From NCBI GenBank assembly GCA_946479075.1, contig CAMLDT010000143.1, forward strand, positions 1 to 9,173: a stretch of 9,173 nucleotides of DNA, read 5' to 3'. The notes beneath the pieces were generated by a model, which saw only the letters and a list, made by a program, of their open reading frames with translations, did no database searches and was not told the origin of the DNA. The position numbers were made by a program, and so were the translations under genes. Below, piece after piece: positions 8,075-9,173 of the stretch; the first letter of the stretch is position 1, and every line of letters begins with the position of its first letter. This DNA comes from an uncultured Polaromonas sp. Its GTDB lineage: Bacteria > Pseudomonadota > Gammaproteobacteria > Burkholderiales > Burkholderiaceae.

Positions 8075-8099
8075 GTTGTTGACTGTTTTTATCAAGTAT
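8075..8099 (-). promoter_or_regulatory. IscR type-1 operator of the isc operon
   Basis: The minus strand over these 25 bases matches the published E. coli type-1 IscR consensus (ATASYYGACTRWWWYAGTCRRSTAT) at 21 of 25 positions by my own alignment. The conserved half YAGTCRRS is intact and the other half reads ATACTTGA. It overlaps the -10 box and the expected start point, so bound holo-IscR would block RNA polymerase, giving negative feedback on iscR-iscSUA-hscBA-fdx. Confidence 0.75.
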
Positions 8100-8103
8100 A
8101 CCA
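8089..8103 (-). promoter_or_regulatory. isc operon promoter (extended -10)
   Basis: TATACT (8100-8095, minus strand) is preceded by TGG (8103-8101), forming an extended -10 element. No recognisable -35 is found at 16-18 bases upstream (ACAGCG at 17), which is compatible with an extended -10 promoter. Transcription should begin near 8088, giving an unusually long leader of about 135 bases to iscR. The spacer from here to the uvrB stop (8104-8228) holds a GGCCTGG/CCAGGCC hairpin at 8124-8150 without a T-run and no gene. Confidence 0.6.
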
Positions 8104-8228
8104 CAGACCCCATTCGCCGCTGTGGCCTGGCGCACTCGGCAAACCAGGCCGACAAGCGCGAAACCGGCCTGCCCCGCTGGTTGGAGTCCATGCGCGCCGG
8201 GCAGTTCCCGAGAATGGTGAAAGGTTAT

Positions 8229-9173
8229 TCAGCCTGCGCCGGAGCCGGCCGCGGGAAACGGAATGACGTTGTCGGTCCCGGGCGCGCCAAAGGCCTGCGC
8301 CTTGAGGGCATGCAGCTGGTCGCGAACCCTGGCTGCTTTTTCGAATTCCAGGTTTTTGGCGTGTTCGACCATCTGCTTTTCCAGGCGCTTGATCTCGCGG
8401 GCAATGTCTTTTTCGCTCATGTCCTCGACCAGCGCTTTCTGCAACTCCAGCTTTTCCGCCTCTTTGCCGGATTTCTCGCTGTAGACCCCGTCGATCAGGT
8501 CCTTGATGCGCTTGACGATGCTCTTGGGCGTGATGCCGTGCTCCAGGTTGAAGGCGATCTGCTTGTTGCGGCGCCGCTCGGTCTCGTCCATGGCCTTTTT
8601 CATCGAATCGGTGATCCGGTCGGCATACAAAATGGCCCGGCCGTTCAGGTTGCGGGCGGCCCGGCCTATGGTCTGGATCAGGCTGCGTTCAGCACGCAAA
8701 AAGCCTTCCTTGTCGGCATCCAGAATCGCCACCAGGCTGACCTCGGGAATGTCCAGCCCTTCGCGCAACAGGTTGATGCCGACCAGCACATCGAACGCGC
8801 CCAAGCGCAAGTCGCGCAGGATTTCGACACGTTCCACCGTATCCACATCACTGTGCAGATAACGCACCTTGACGCCGTTGTCGGTCAGGTAATCGGTCAG
8901 CTGCTCGGCCATGCGTTTGGTCAGCGTGGTGATCAGCACGCGTTCGTTTTTGTCCACGCGGATGCGGATTTCCTGCAGCACGTCGTCCACCTGGTGGGTG
9001 GCCGGCCGCACTTCCACCTCGGGGTCCACCAGGCCGGTGGGCCGCACCACCTGCTCCACCACCTTGCCGGCATGCTGCTGCTCGTAGGCTGCGGGCGTGG
9101 CCGAGACAAAAATTGCCTGGCGCATCTTGGACTCGAACTCCTCGAACTTGAGCGGCCGATTGTCCAGCGCGCT
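8229..9173 (-). CDS. uvrB: Excinuclease ABC subunit B (N-terminus cut by window edge)
   Basis: The last 314 codons are present; the frame stays open to base 9173, so the N-terminal ATP-binding and DNA-clamp regions lie outside (family length about 670-700). Numbering from the window edge, [13 protein letters not shown] opens the fragment. Helicase-like motifs follow: [25 protein letters not shown], the motif V region [13 protein letters not shown] (about 132-144) and motif [11 protein letters not shown] (167-175). The C-terminal UVR domain, which contacts UvrA and UvrC, is at about 256-291 ([20 protein letters not shown]). UvrB is loaded at DNA lesions by UvrA and directs UvrC incision in nucleotide excision repair. 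It is on the same strand as the isc cluster, but the iscR promoter and a 275-base gap separate them, so they are probably separate units. Confidence 0.97.
   Translation of the reverse strand, partial: SALDNRPLKFEEFESKMRQAIFVSATPAAYEQQHAGKVVEQVVRPTGLVDPEVEVRPATHQVDDVLQEIRIRVDKNERVLITTLTKRMAEQLTDYLTDNGVKVRYLHSDVDTVERVEILRDLRLGAFDVLVGINLLREGLDIPEVSLVAILDADKEGFLRAERSLIQTIGRAARNLNGRAILYADRITDSMKKAMDETERRRNKQIAFNLEHGITPKSIVKRIKDLIDGVYSEKSGKEAEKLELQKALVEDMSEKDIAREIKRLEKQMVEHAKNLEFEKAARVRDQLHALKAQAFGAPGTDNVIPFPAAGSGAG

Noticed and set aside
8124..8150. GGCCTGG/CCAGGCC hairpin after uvrB as an intrinsic terminator
   Set aside because: A 7-bp stem with a 13-base loop and no T-run on either strand; not enough to call a terminator.
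7994..8191. 65-codon minus-strand frame upstream of iscR
   Set aside because: It runs across the isc promoter and operator, has no ribosome site and no recognisable features.

Overview
The window looks like chromosomal DNA from a GC-rich betaproteobacterium, most likely of the family Comamonadaceae (Polaromonas, Rhodoferax or a relative). The basis is the gene content and protein signatures, a full isc cluster headed by iscR, and short interspersed palindromes of a kind I recall from that family. No sequence search was run, so the genus is an inference.

Layout, left to right. The plus strand carries the 3' part of a short-chain dehydrogenase (probable D-3-hydroxybutyrate dehydrogenase, cut by the window edge), then a 206-residue outer-membrane beta-barrel protein read from a GTG start. 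Everything else is on the minus strand and is described here in transcription order, from the right edge leftwards: the C-terminal part of uvrB (cut by the right edge); an isc promoter with an overlapping IscR-type operator; iscR, iscS, iscU, iscA, hscB, hscA and fdx; then a DnaQ-type 3'-5' exonuclease; then tRNA-Val(CAC) with its own likely promoter and a strong intrinsic terminator. That terminator lies between the convergent outer-membrane gene and the tRNA.

How the genes work together. IscS (cysteine desulfurase) supplies sulfur, IscU is the scaffold, IscA is an A-type carrier, HscB and HscA are the J-protein/Hsp70 pair that drives cluster release from IscU, and Fdx supplies electrons. 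IscR is the [2Fe-2S] repressor that should bind the operator over the operon promoter and close the feedback loop. No iscX follows fdx. The dnaQ-type gene lies 110 bp downstream of fdx, past a terminator-like repeat, so it may or may not be in the same transcript.

No wholly new system is visible: the genes are standard housekeeping genes. The parts that merit a second look are non-coding or superimposed on coding sequence: a roughly 119-bp two-armed palindrome filling the iscA-hscB gap, adjoining hairpins with a U-run between iscR and iscS, the IscR operator over an extended -10, a long structured iscR leader, and palindromic rare-codon patches inside hscB and hscA that resemble interspersed repeats captured in frame.
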